Below, piece by piece: positions 22,723 through 38,800 of a DNA stretch of 64,000 nt. Source of the stretch: Henckelia pumila. Its lineage: Eukaryota; Streptophyta; Magnoliopsida; Lamiales; Gesneriaceae. Made by a program: the position numbers and the translations under genes. The notes beneath the pieces are model-generated. The model had not been told where the DNA came from and did not search any database. It saw only the letters and a program-made list of their open reading frames with translations. The first letter of the stretch is position 1. Each line of letters starts with the position of its first letter. The DNA is taken from assembly GCF_033568475.1 (NCBI RefSeq), contig NC_133122.1:15070763-15134762 (forward strand). Direction: 5' to 3'.

Positions 22723-24204
22723 TAATATGAATCAGTTCAAATGCCGGAGGATTTTGTTTTGTCCCATTTTGAGGGTTTCAATTCTCTAAGTTGCACAAAA
22801 TTATTATGAGACTCTATATGGATCAATTTTAGGAAACATATTTCTAACTCCCCTTACTCAAAGAAATATTAGTTTTGTGTAAAGAAATTATTCTTTCATT
22901 GATTCTTCATATCATCTCATAAAAAGAGTTATTCATAAAAGAGTTAATATTACAGTTAATCTCAATATTCTATTATTTAAGTCAGCACTCAATTAATCAC
23001 CTTTTTTTTTATTTATGTTTTAATCGTTTTTATTTTATTTGAAATTTTTGACATTTTGCTGAAAATGTTTGTCATCATAAAAAATAATTAAAAAAAAAGG
23101 TGTGGACAGACAATCGTTATCTCAGTAATGACATGAAAATAACATCAAAATTTTTTATATTTTATTGAACTAAACAAAGCAGTATTCCATTTGCTATATA
23201 CCACTCAGATTAATTAATTTTATGGCACTTATAGTTCCTGTTTTTTCCTCTTATTTTATTTAGTTATCATGTGATTTTTAATAAATCTTGCGAATATGGA
23301 TTTCTTGGATTTTCTTTTATTACAACATTATGGTGGTTTTTTTTTTTTTTTTCATTTCTTAAACCCACAGTTGGGGATATTTATGTCATTTCAAACTTGG
23401 AATTTAAGTGTTAGATGAACTACACGTTATTTTCGCATCATTAACATGCATAAATATATGATATTAACTTCTTTTGGCCAATACTTTAAATTTTCAACCC
23501 AAAAAAAAAACAAAAACAAAAAGGAAATTCATCACATATTCCCCAACTAAAAAAAACGGAGGCCGATATTTTCTTTACTAATAAATAATTATACATTTAT
23601 TTTTAATTTTGTTAATAAAATACATCTCTTTCGAATTTGTCCTTCGTTACGATTTGGTATATGTAGTAAATCATTATATAAACAAAACAGCTGGCCCTCG
23701 TTTCAGAAATCAATTGTCATAATACAAATAACCAAAATCGATTGAATATGGACGCAAAATCTGATGAACTGTGTTTAAAAAAAAAAAAAAAAAATCTGAT
23801 GGAGTTCATATTGGAGCATACATTCGACTTCAATAGTAGATAAATGTTTCTTTTGGACTACAGCTTAATTATCCAAATTCGCTTTTTTCTGTCATTGAAG
23901 TTACATGCAGAATCTTTTTAACTTTCATTTTAATTTTAATAAGATAAAAGAGAGAATTTCTTAAAAAAAAGAGAGAGAACAACTTGTTTTATTTTTTGTG
24001 AAAAGATTGACAAAAAAGGTCATCAGATACAGTCACTGATTACAATTTACAAACATGATCAAAGGACAAAATGTTGCATTTTTACAGTTTGGCTTCTATA
24101 AATCAATTACATTACTCATTCTTTGCTCAAACATATGATAACGGACTAAACAGTACAGAGCTCTGTATTCTACACTTGTCAACTACAAAAACGAAACAAA
24201 TCAA
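22723..24204. other. Intergenic DNA and 3' flank of the Ca2+-ATPase gene
   Basis: AT-rich with several poly-A/T runs. No gene or terminal repeat was recognised. The last 200 bp (about 24000-24204) are likely the 3' untranslated region of the minus-strand gene that ends at 24205. Confidence 0.5.
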
Positions 24205-28032
<3,828 letters not shown>

Positions 28033-31030
28033 CTCACTCTAAGACAGGAGTTCACACAACTTTCCTAAATCTCAGCCCAAAACTCACATCCCATCCCTAT
28101 GGAAATCCAGTCATTCATACAGTGGATTGTCTGCATACCGTGGAAAATATAAACGTAATTATCGCAAAAATAAACTAAATTCGGAATGGGAACAGTCCAT
28201 TTTATCAATTGACAACACTCGCCTACACATCCTGGCCCAACGACATTAATTTAACACGGAAAAAACAAACGGTTACAGCTTTAATTTTCCAACAACTGAA
28301 CACAGTAAACGTATATCCGTAAACTCACAAAATTATGGCCATTTATTGCCTGTCGATCGAACTCTGAGAGAGAAATACAGAGAGGTGGGGACACTGGACG
28401 GGGAACCAAAAAAGGTGGTCGCACATGATTTAACGTTACTAAACAAGCGAGAAATCAAATGGGTGCTAAATTGAAAACATATTAAAGCAAGCAAGACACA
28501 TTCATTCTACACAAGTTCCACTTACAGACCGAAAATGGCAGACAGCATGAAAAAGATCCAGTCTTTAGCATATTTTGGGGAAAAAAAACGGTTGTGCGTG
28601 AGAACGAAGACAAGTTGGCTTTCAGACAAAGCAACCAACAAAAAAAAATGATGCAATGCGGTTTGTATATCTATACACACGCGCGTGTGTAAATTTATTA
28701 GGAGAAAACAGGATTGGAAAAGTATTTTAATGGGTTGAGAAATTATTAATCTAACTAATTTATTTTACATGGAATGATTCAACTCGGCGTGAGAATCCAA
28801 AGAAAAAGGATACAGAAAGCAAAAGAACAGCGTAATTGGACCTCAACTTTTGCAGCAGCAGTTCGTTGGTTGCTTTAGAAGTGGGGAATGGGGATGGGGA
28901 CACCAATCTGTTTATGAGTATTGACCCTTTGGTTTGAAAATCACAGTTTTTAGAATAAACGTGATATTGTTTATGTTTTGTTCTATTTTGAAAAAAGTAT
29001 TTTTTTGGTTTTTTCCAAAATAAATAAAACCAACACGCTATTCGCTGTCACCTAAATATTTGTAACTTGTTCAATCATATTCTATATTTTTCCACACAAC
29101 TATTATTCTCAATTCAATTCAGTTTAGAATGATTCTCTTACAACATTTGACAAAGTATAATCAGTTTACATTCTTTTTATAAAATAATAATCTCGGTCCA
29201 AACGGAATTACAAAATGCCGGATCTGTGTGACCAGAATATATTTTTTGTAAAAATATTTTTATAGAAAAATCGTTGACTAGCTACATCTATCTATATATA
29301 GATATATATATAAAATAAAATACATAAATGTGGCCCATGACAGCATGGCAACCTACCACTGGGTCACCATTGACCCGTGACCCATGGGCATATCATATCC
29401 CGGCCACACATTTTTTAAAATATATATATATATTTAAATTATTTTCAGTATTTTGGAATGCCTGTGTAAATTGTAATGAGACAAGAGGAGCCATTTACAT
29501 TTGTGAAGTTTCATACATTAATATTTTGAGTGCAAGTGCGTAACATACATACATTACTATGTCATAAAACAATTTTTGAGCAATTACAAAATTTGAGTGT
29601 TGAATTTTGCTCGACCGTTTTCGACTTTGTGATTATAAGTTGGAGAAAATCATTTTGTAATCAGAATAATTTATTTTACTAGCTATACGATTTTAGGAAA
29701 AATAACAAACAACTTAATATAATTTTCCGATGAATAAAAAAGAAATCGATGTGCTCGAGTTGTCGACTGAAAAGTCAACATTACAAGTTGTCGACTGCAA
29801 TATGTGACATCTTTGTCATAAATTTGGAGGCCAATAATTTTTAACATTTTTATATGTAAATTTTAAAAATAACCGATTAAAAAGTAACATATTTTATTTC
29901 AATATTTAGCACAATTCCAGTTTTTAGCATACAGCTATTCATAATTTCATATTACATTTATTTTTTCATGTGATGGTTATAAATCGACCAACCCCTTTCC
30001 CTACGGAACAGCTACTAAATTCACGATTCACGCACCCAAATTTATGACCAAAAAAAAAAAAAAATCAAGTACAGCAAAAAATACATTATCCCCCATAATT
30101 TAGAACCAAATAATTATTATTTTAACTATAAAATAAAAATCATATCATAATTAATATTTGAACTTTAATTTTTAAAATAGCTTCAAAAAAAAACTTTTAA
30201 TTTTTTAAATCAAACACATTTTCACAGTTTCGATCATAATGCGTAATCAAATCCAAACTTTTCAAAAGGAGCATTAATTTACTAATTAATTTTCCTAAAT
30301 ATCTTATATTGCAAAAAGCCCTCGTAGAATAGGAATACAGCCATTATGCAATAAAAGAATTTTGTATTCAACTTTTTTCAAATGTTAAAGTATATATGAC
30401 GACTTATACTTCATCTTACACAAAAATCTTAAATTTGATACAAAATATCAACCGAAACCCAATTACAGCAAAAATATTCGCCCCCAATATGAACCTTGAC
30501 GCCACGATCCTATTCCTAGTGCATTATAAAGCCATCTTTATCATTTATTCGCAGTATTCGACTTTCTCCATCCACGATTTTTCCCTCTCTCTGTCACAAT
30601 GTCTAAAAGCTCACAATTTTCAATCCTATAACCAGATTTTTTTTTTTTCTCTTTTTCATAAATTGCGAACGTAATTATAGAAGATATCTCCATTAGCGAT
30701 CAAACTTTAAACTTCCCTGACTCGTAAATACAAATTACAAAAAGAACAAAAAATGCATTCAAATCATTATGGACGAGTAAATATATAATAATAATAGATA
30801 ATAAAAAAAAATAGCATGCAAACAACAATTTAGGCCGTTAGATCAGATAACCGATAAATACGGCATAACCATAACCCATAATCAGTCAAAAACAACCCAA
30901 ATCGTTCCATTCTTCCCCAACAAAAACAGCTTAGATCCGCTATACATAATACATACAGCAACAGCCAACATATATATATATATGTATTAATACTATGCAT
31001 ACATGTGTTCGAGTGAATCTAAGAAAAGAC
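28033..31030. other. Upstream region of the ECA2-like gene, AT-rich intergenic DNA
   Basis: The first 900 bp probably hold the leader and promoter of the minus-strand ATPase gene. Mixed-composition DNA at 28340-28900 contrasts with the AT-rich sequence beyond. I could not place a TATA box or leader intron with confidence. From 29000 to 31000 I see only AT-rich DNA with short microsatellites. Confidence 0.45.
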
Positions 31031-31276
31031 TCACAGGCCCATGAGCTCCGGCGACGATTCAGGAGGCGGTGAAGTAGAAAACCGGCTGAAGGACGAGATG
31101 GAGGCAGAGGAAACAGGCGGTGGAAAAGGACAGAAACACGAGGCCGTATACGATTCTGAGAGCCATTGGGGAACGAGAATTTTAGGGCTACGTGCGGAGA
31201 GCAAGGGGGGAGATCCAGGATTTGGATTTGGATTTGGATTTGGATTTGGCATCTGGATTCTTCCTCCCACTCCCAA
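31031..31276 (-). CDS. Possible first exon or small gene with Asn-Pro repeat
   Basis: The minus strand from 31276 encodes 81 residues: MGVGGRIQMP, five Asn-Pro pairs from a (GGATTT)n microsatellite, then a Ser/Pro-rich segment ending SSPELMGL. The final codons contain CCT|GTGAGT, a strong donor consensus, so this may be exon 1 of a longer minus-strand gene. I found no downstream exon. The plus strand is also open across the same stretch (31041-31283, GF repeats). GC content is raised compared with the flanks. I do not recognise the protein. Confidence 0.35.
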   Translation of the reverse strand: MGVGGRIQMPNPNPNPNPNPGSPPLLSARSPKILVPQWLSESYTASCFCPFPPPVSSASISSFSRFSTSPPPESSPELMGL

Positions 31277-31289
31277 TATTTAATTTAAA

Positions 31290-32009
31290 TGGGTAAAGGA
31301 GAAAGAGTGGCAAATACTTTATATATAATCATTTTTGACTTTTGAACTCATCATCTGCCCGTACACGTGTCTCGTTCATCTGGTAGACGTTGAGATTTAT
31401 TTTAAAAGTCTAAAACAATAAATGATCAATAAATTTATGTAAAGATTTTTATTTTTATTTTTATTTTTTTTAGAAAATGTAAAGATTTTTATTAATTGAT
31501 TAACAATTATATTATTATCTGATCACGGAAACTTTTTTTGGTTTGCATAATTTACTTTTAATATCTTTTCTTTTTATATTTTAAAAGGACAAAACATGTT
31601 TTTTTTAAGGAATGACAAAGCATGCGCTTTTTTTTTTTTGGAAGGTAAAAGCTTTAATGAGTAGATATTTTTTATACGGTACAGATATTCTTTACTGAGA
31701 CGAGTCAAACTCGATCTATATTTATAATCAATAATAAAGATTAACACTTATTCTGTGGATGACTCAAATAGAAGACTTAACACAAAATTGACTCGTGACA
31801 CCGTATCATCATAGTATTTGTGTGCTATATATATATATATATGTATATGTATATATAAGTAATCTAAGAGTAAATTTATCTAGCAATAAATCAATTAATA
31901 CAATAGAGTGTCACACTTATGTTGGTTAACAGTTACGTACGTATAAAACTATAGTAATCTTATATGACATCTGTTTATAGATTATATGTATATTTATATA
32001 TGTATATGT
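31290..32009. other. AT-rich intergenic DNA
   Basis: No gene or element ends recognised. Short (TA)n and (ATTTTT)n runs occur near 31450 and 31826. Confidence 0.5.
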
Positions 32010-32140
32010 AGAGTTTCGATCATATGAGCAACCACCATAGCAACTACGTGAGCAACAACTGACGTGTCAATCATTCATTGGATGTACAAGGTGCTACGTC
32101 AGCTATTGCTCACGTAGTTGCCCATGTAATCGAAACTATG
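32010..32140. mobile_element. Foldback MITE in a TA-rich tract
   Basis: The arms GAGTTTCGAT...AACTACGTGAGCAA and TTGCTCACGTAGTT...ATCGAAACT are inverted copies around a short centre with CATTGGATGTAC. TA/TG-rich tracts border both sides (31979-32009 and 32141-32160). About 130 bp, no coding capacity. Confidence 0.7.
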
Positions 32141-32668
32141 TATATGTATATATACATACAACCAAATCAAGAATGGACAAATAATATTATAATATATTGG
32201 TAAGAATTATTCTGGTTTTCCAAAGAATCCTAAGGGAAAGGGAACCATGCATAACCTTGATTCCATCATGGAACAAAAACCTGAGCGTCGAACAACGACA
32301 CCCTGACATAATTGAAATCGATCCCCTTCTAGCCTTTCATCTTCTTAGTTCTCCCAACGCGTGGTGCACTCATATTTCATATTTGCAAGTGCAATTAGGG
32401 ATAGGCTTAGGGTTGGGAACCCAAAATTGTATAACAAATACTCCTGTAATAAAGTTTCATGGGTTAATTTAATGGGACGGATCCCTGCGATCAATTAAAA
32501 AATATTATTATTTATGTCAAAAATATCACATTTCATTGTAAATAACAATAGAGTCAACTCGTTTCACGTGATTTTTAAAAAAGAGTGTATAATAAATTTT
32601 CTAAATTGAACTGATTGATGATCGTACTCATATGTGGGACACATATTATGTCACAACTTACATGCTAA
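32141..32668. other. Intergenic DNA
   Basis: A 91-codon open frame at 32197-32472 resembles no known family and has no gene context. Nothing else was recognised. Confidence 0.4.
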
Positions 32669-33418
32669 CACTGGTGGAGCCAACCCTGTGCCAATGTGGG
32701 TTTTTGCCCACATTGTACCCAAAAAATAAAACATGTACATATGTATGTGTGTGTATATATATTTATATATATATATAATTTTTTATCCAAATTATAAATT
32801 TGTATATACTATTATTACATTCTCAAATATCTATGCTGAATCCAAAAAATAACAAATTTGTTTCCTTTCATAATTTTTATACCCAAAATTTAGGCTCAAA
32901 TTTTTACCTGTTATTATTACATAGGTATACAGTTAATAATTTTCTGTACAATGTTTTTTCCTCACGAATCACGAACGTCAGACGCTTGACGCTTTGATTT
33001 AAAATTATTCTAATTTATATTACTTACTATTTCACCTTTTATATTCTCTATAAAATCCAAAATTTCACCAAAATTTAGGTTTTGTTTTTATTTCATTGTT
33101 AGTCAATCATTCAATTTTTTTAAAAAAATTTTGTGTTTTTTTTTTTTTTTTTTTTGCAATTGAGAATGAATTCATGTTTAATTTTCGAAAGTAGAGTATA
33201 TTTTCTATCAATTTTTTTTATTACAGGTTTTGTACACGCTATTCTTCGTCATTTTCGGCATTTTAAATTCAACTAACAGTTTCTATTGGTTGTGTGTAAA
33301 TTGTGTTCGAATCTTAGGAAATATTATTTCAAGTTCTCGATCGATTAACCAGTGTTTTTTTTAATTAATTATAGTATATTGTTGCCTACACTGAACATAA
33401 ATTCTGGCTCCGCCCCTG
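32669..33418. mobile_element. Non-autonomous hAT element
   Basis: The ends CACTGGTGGAGCCA and (inverted) CAGGGGCGGAGCCAG enclose 750 bp. The flanks CATGCTAA (32661-32668) and CATGCTAG (33419-33426) agree at 7 of 8 positions, the 8-bp duplication expected of hAT. The interior is AT-rich and non-coding. Confidence 0.75.
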
Positions 33419-33462
33419 CATGCTAGTAACGAGTGTGCAACAACATCCCACCGAGAACGTAC

Positions 33463-34430
33463 GTGTATGTGAGTATTTGCTGAGGTAACATTTCCTTATC
33501 TGATATACAGAAACATCACCTTAGTCGATGCTCACATAGGTGTCTATGGTAGATGCTCACCATATCAAAACTTAGGGATGACAACGGGGCGGGACAGGTC
33601 TCGGGTTTGCGGCGGGTCTAATCTGGGTTAGACCCGTTTGATCCGCCAAATTAAAATATAATTTAAATTTTATTAAATAAAAAAATTAAATAAATTAAAA
33701 AATTAACAAATCATCATTAAATTTATTTTTCAAATTTATATTAATAATATTTAGGACAAAAAATATTCTTACAAGTTAAAATATATTATTTTTTGTTTAA
33801 TTAATAATTAATAACAAAAAAAATTTATAATAATATATTTTCATATTAAAAATATCATAATATATTAAAAGTATTTAAATCCAAAATATTATAAACTCAA
33901 ATTAAGGATAAAATATTGAATATGTAATATAAATAATATAATTATATATTATTAATATATATACATATATATTTAACCTATTTTAAATTTATATTTAATA
34001 TATATATTTTTTGCGGGACAGGTCCGGCCAAACCAGGGACCCGCATGTGGACCCGCTTGACCGGGTCTAAACCCACCCGTCGGACCGGGTTCAATGCGGA
34101 GTCGTGTTTAGATCCGACCCATTACCATCCCTATCAAATTAAACTCATGCACACCCAAATTTCATATGGTGAGCACCAATCGTGGATATCTATGAGAATA
34201 ATTGTTGAGATGATATCCACTTATTGGATATACAAAATGTCACCTCAACCGATGATACATAGATGTCTATGGTGAGTACTCACCATATCAAAACTCATAC
34301 ACACAATTTTGATATGGCGAGTGGACACCTATGTGAGCACTTGTTGAGGTGTGACATATATTTTTAAGATATAGAGAGTACAACTTCAACTGATGCTCAT
34401 ATAAATGCCCGTGATGACTGCTTACCACAC
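33463..34430. repeat. Cluster of related foldback MITE copies, one split by a hAT element
   Basis: Blocks with CACCATATCAAAACT or its inverse, GTGAGCACTTGTTGAGGTG, and a TTATTGGATATAC centre recur at 33463-33572, 34134-34298 and 34299-34430. They resemble the foldback element at 45631-45757. The first copy is interrupted by the hAT-like element at 33573-34133, after which the same family sequence (ACTCATGCACACC) continues. The last copy runs into a (TA)n tract at 34447-34461. Confidence 0.6.
33573..34133. mobile_element. Non-autonomous hAT-like element inside a MITE
   Basis: The left end TAGGGATGACAACGGGGC and inverted right end TAGGGATGGTAATGGGTC enclose 561 bp. The ends are rich in GGGTC/GACCC blocks and the middle is AT-rich. 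The flanks TCAAAACT and TCAAATTA agree only in part, so the target duplication is eroded. Confidence 0.6.
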
Positions 34431-34948
34431 ACAATTACACAAACTTATATATATATATATAATAACTGTATTTTCTCATAAATGTCTGTAGACATAAAAT
34501 ACCGTTGATATTAACTAATTTATTTAGTCTTTAAATATTAATATTCTATTTTATTCTTACTAACTAAAAACCAACACGACCACTTCTAAATATCCAATTA
34601 CACGGTCAATGACACAAACCCACTTCTCTGTTTTTTTTTCCCCATAATTAATAGCATTTGTTTCTTCAAAATCTTGAAATTATCTAACCTCATTTTTTAA
34701 AATGATTTTTAGCCCAACGAAATGCATATAACTAAATTGTTTTCAACATGTTAAAATTTTATATAATTTTAACTAAAAATAAAATTTTACATAACACGTG
34801 CGCTCTGACAGCTAGTATATATAGTGACCATGAAAAGCCCACAAATTTTTTGCAAAGTTGGCAAGATTCTTAAACCGAATTATCGCATCTAACAAGAAAT
34901 CATAGTAAAAAATGATGCTAATCCATCCTCGATTCCAACTTTACCTAT

Positions 34949-35514
34949 AGGGATGGCAACGGGGCGGGGACGGGTTTGCCATCCCCATCCCCGTCCCCGA
35001 ATTAAAAACCCATCCCCGTCCCCATCCCCATCCCCGGTTCTACATATTCGGGGAATCCCCATCCCCGAACCTGTGGGGACTAAACCCTCATCCCCGAATC
35101 CGAACCCATTGTAGAGATGAAAATGAGATTGTGATGGGGTGGATCTTCGAACCCGTGGGAAAATCCCCGAACCCGTTCCCGTAGACATCAAACTTAAAAT
35201 ATTCAATTTTCCAACAATTATCTTTTTATATTCCAAAAATCATTAATATTACATTTTTATGTACTGCCTTAGAAAATGCTCAAACTCTAACTCTAACTCT
35301 AAAATTTTGACAGATATTCATAAATTCTAGATTTATATAAAAAAAATTGAGACATTTCAAGTCTCAAATATCAAATAATTCAACTTAGTGATTCAAATAT
35401 CTTTAACATATATACGTTGAAAATTCTAAGTAAATTCAAGAAAAATTTATTATATGATGATGAGTGTGTGTCTTTATTATTATTATTATTTATTTCTAAA
35501 AAATTGCCATCCCT
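34949..35514. mobile_element. Non-autonomous hAT-like element upstream of CRTISO
   Basis: AGGGATGGCAA at the left end is perfectly inverted as TTGCCATCCCT at the right, 566 bp apart. The left third is made of GGGGATGGGGAC-type blocks, as in the element at 33573. No clear 8-bp duplication remains. It ends only about 330 bp before the CRTISO start codon. Confidence 0.6.
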
Positions 35515-35652
35515 CTAACCTTCTCACCCAAAGGTCCAAACTCTACTAAAATCCAATGCATTCCTGCACTAGTTGGCTGCCCACCTAAAACTTCCTCTCT
35601 CGGTCACCAAGCACCCCCTAATTTCCCTGATTTTCAATCTCTGAATTAGAAA

Positions 35653-35660
35653 TATAAAAG
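35653..35660 (+). promoter_or_regulatory. Possible TATA box of CRTISO
   Basis: TATAAAAG lies 192 bp before the CRTISO ATG, followed by mixed-composition sequence fitting an untranslated leader. Position and context fit a core promoter; there is no direct proof. Confidence 0.4.
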
Positions 35661-35844
35661 ATTTCGTTCTCGACTTGTTTCTAATTTACAGTCCAAAGTT
35701 CAATTTTTGTGAAATTTACGAGAGAGTGGAATTTGGGTATTTCAAGAATTATATCATTTAGAAACTACGGATGTCTAGAGTTGGATAGTGTTAGCCGAAG
35801 TTCCAAATTCTTGATTTTTAAGCTTAAAGGGTACGAACTGGAAA

Positions 35845-38800
35845 ATGGACATCCTGAGTTTTGGGCTTCCCATGTCCCAGTCGTTCATCAGTAACCGGAT
35901 GACTAGATCTGTTTTCAGACGAGAGCCCGAGAATCAAAATCATAGAGTTGTTTGTTTTGACTCTTTAAAATGGCAAAACATTAGCGACTACCAGTTTCTT
36001 GATTCGGAATCTATGGTTGGCAGGGCTAAACGTGGAAAAAGAAACAATCTTCACAGTTTGAAATCAGTGATTGATGCAGAGAAAATGATGGAAAGTGAGG
36101 TTCCACAGACAGAGGGTGGTTTGAAAAGTCAAAACTATGATGCCATCGTCGTGGGTTCTGGGATTGGAGGATTGGTGGCGGCAACCCAGCTGGCAGTGAA
36201 AGGTGCCAAGGTGTTGGTTGTGGAGAAGTATGTGATCCCAGGAGGAAGCTCCGGGTTTTACCAAAGAGACGGATTCACATTTGATGTTGGATCATCGGTT
36301 ATGTTTGGTTTCAGCGATAAGGTTAGTTTATTACAAGCATAATTTATGATCATTGATGCACGACATATCCACTGTTAAATTGTTGAAGGGACTGTGAGCA
36401 GGTTTAGACTCAGTTATTTTATTGTTGTGTCGTATCGGTTCATTTGAAAACTTTTCGATTCATACTAATAACTGATTTTAACCTTTGGGCTTGAATATAT
36501 GAGTAACTTAACTACCACTATTTTCCGATAACCAACAAAAAAATAAAAATGGTTCTCTATTCATAGTTTTGGAAAAGTCGGATACACATTTACTGGCGCA
36601 GACTTTTACTCAAGTGTACATGATCATAAATTGTTTAAGGTGGTTCAGCCACTAATTTGTGTTGCCTCAGTTGTTTTGTCCTGCTTCTTTTGGTTGTTAT
36701 AGATGTGATTATTATATTTTACATCTTCGTTTTTCTAAGTGGTTATTGTTCATTAAACAGAAATTGTGAATTCTTTCAGGGAAATCTAAATTTGATCACG
36801 CAAGCATTAGAAGCAGTTGGGTGTAGGATGCAATCTATACCAGACCCAACAACGGTTCATTTTCATTTACCTAATGGTTTTTCTATCCAAGTGCATAGAC
36901 AATATAGTGAATTTATTTCAGAACTTGTCGCAAAATTTCCCCACGAGGAAGAAGGAATTCTCAAATTCTACGGCGAATGCTGGAAGGTTTGTATTGATTA
37001 AGATGATTTTTGGTGGTTCAACTCTGTTGCTTTAAACTAGCACTGACAGTTTCAATGTTTGTTAGATCTTTAATGCCTTGAACTCGCTGGAGTTGAAATC
37101 CTTAGAAGAGCCTATCTATCTGTTTGGACAATTTTTCAAGAAGCCTCTTGAATGCTTGACTCTGGGTAGTTAATCTATTTTTTTCGTTTTGTGTTTGTAG
37201 TCTGTTTTATTTATAAGCATGATTGTATTAGAATTTTTTTTTTTTAAGCTATCATTTGGATTAAGCTATTACAGTTGGTTTATCTTATCTTGCTCATCAG
37301 AAGAATTGCATGTCAATTGATTTGAGTAAAGTCTAATCATTATTGTGTAAACCTGGTGATTTAACCTGAAAATACAGTGTTCAAAGTAAATATTGGAAAC
37401 TCATCTACGTTCATGGCATCATGCATGAGCTCACTGGTGACTTTTGAACCAAGAACATTTTTATGCCAAGTTAAATACCCACTATTATTTTGTTCAAAAG
37501 CCTTTACTGAATCATAAAAGTGAAAAGACCCTGTGCATTAGATTATATTTAGGCAGTATGATAAATCAAAATGGTATTGTGAGAATCGTCAATTATCGTT
37601 ACTGCTTTCACATATAATTTTTGTTATTTATTATGAATTGTTCTGTTATAAACAGCCAAAATTTTTCAATCAGTTGTTGATCGATGTTTGTGTTGTTCAT
37701 CTCAGCCTACTATCTGCCCCAGAATGCAGGTGATATAGCTCGGAAGTATATTAAGGATCCTGAATTGCTCTCTTTTATTGATACTGAGGTGTGAATGTGT
37801 GATTTATACATCTTGACAAAAATTTAAGAACTTGAAGCTTTGTATCAACTTAATTGATTCTTTTTTATCAGCTATTTGATTTGGATTTTTTTCTGACAGT
37901 GTTTTATAGTGAGCACAGTCAATGCTAAACGGACACCTATGATCAATGCAAGCATGGTAATCTTGTTTAAAAGTTTTTGTGTCTCTTTCAGTTATTCATA
38001 TCCAACCTGTTCCTAATTTATTTTGGGTTGATTTTTTTTATTTAAAAAAAATGTTAATGTGTTGAATTTTGAATAGCAGAAAAATAGTAAATAGATCAAT
38101 CAACACAACACAACACAACACAACACAAGATTTACATGGTTCAGTCGCTTAAGTGACACTTAGTCTCGCTCAAGCTTTAATACGCTTAATCTCGATTAAG
38201 CAACCATTTTTAGCAGGGAAGATTTGATTTATTTTTCTGAATGAAAATATTTTTATAAATGTATATATTTATTGTTTAGAATTAGAACTTGAAACATCTA
38301 TTAAGTATTATATTTATGGTAATTCTATCATGTTGTTTAATGTTTGACTTAAAATAATTAAAATTGTAGTAAAAATTGAAAGCATTTTTTACGCTTAAGC
38401 GAGCTAATTAAAATTGTAGTAAAAAGTCAAAGCTCTTTTTTACGTTTAAGCTCGAAAAGCTTGAAGCTAGACCTCAATGCTACAACGTACTTCTCGCTTT
38501 TTAAACCCTTGCTTGCACCACACAATTCCCATAAGTTTAAATTTCATTTTGATCTTAGTTTTCACTACAATCATCACCTCTTTATATCATTGAAACTAGA
38601 TTGTGATAAATATATTAGGAAATCTTTGAAGCTATAAAACTATAGAAAAATATATCATAATTTTAATCATATCAAATTTGATTTTAGAATGTATTATTTT
38701 TCTAATATTCTTCCTTACAGGTTTTGTGCGATAGACATTTTGGGGGAATTAACTATCCTGTTGGTGGAGTTGGGGAAATCGCAAATACATTGGCAAAAGG

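Noticed and set aside
38101-38129. CRISPR-like or minisatellite array from the CAACA repeats
   Set aside because: It is a short simple repeat with no spacers, in an intron of a plant gene.
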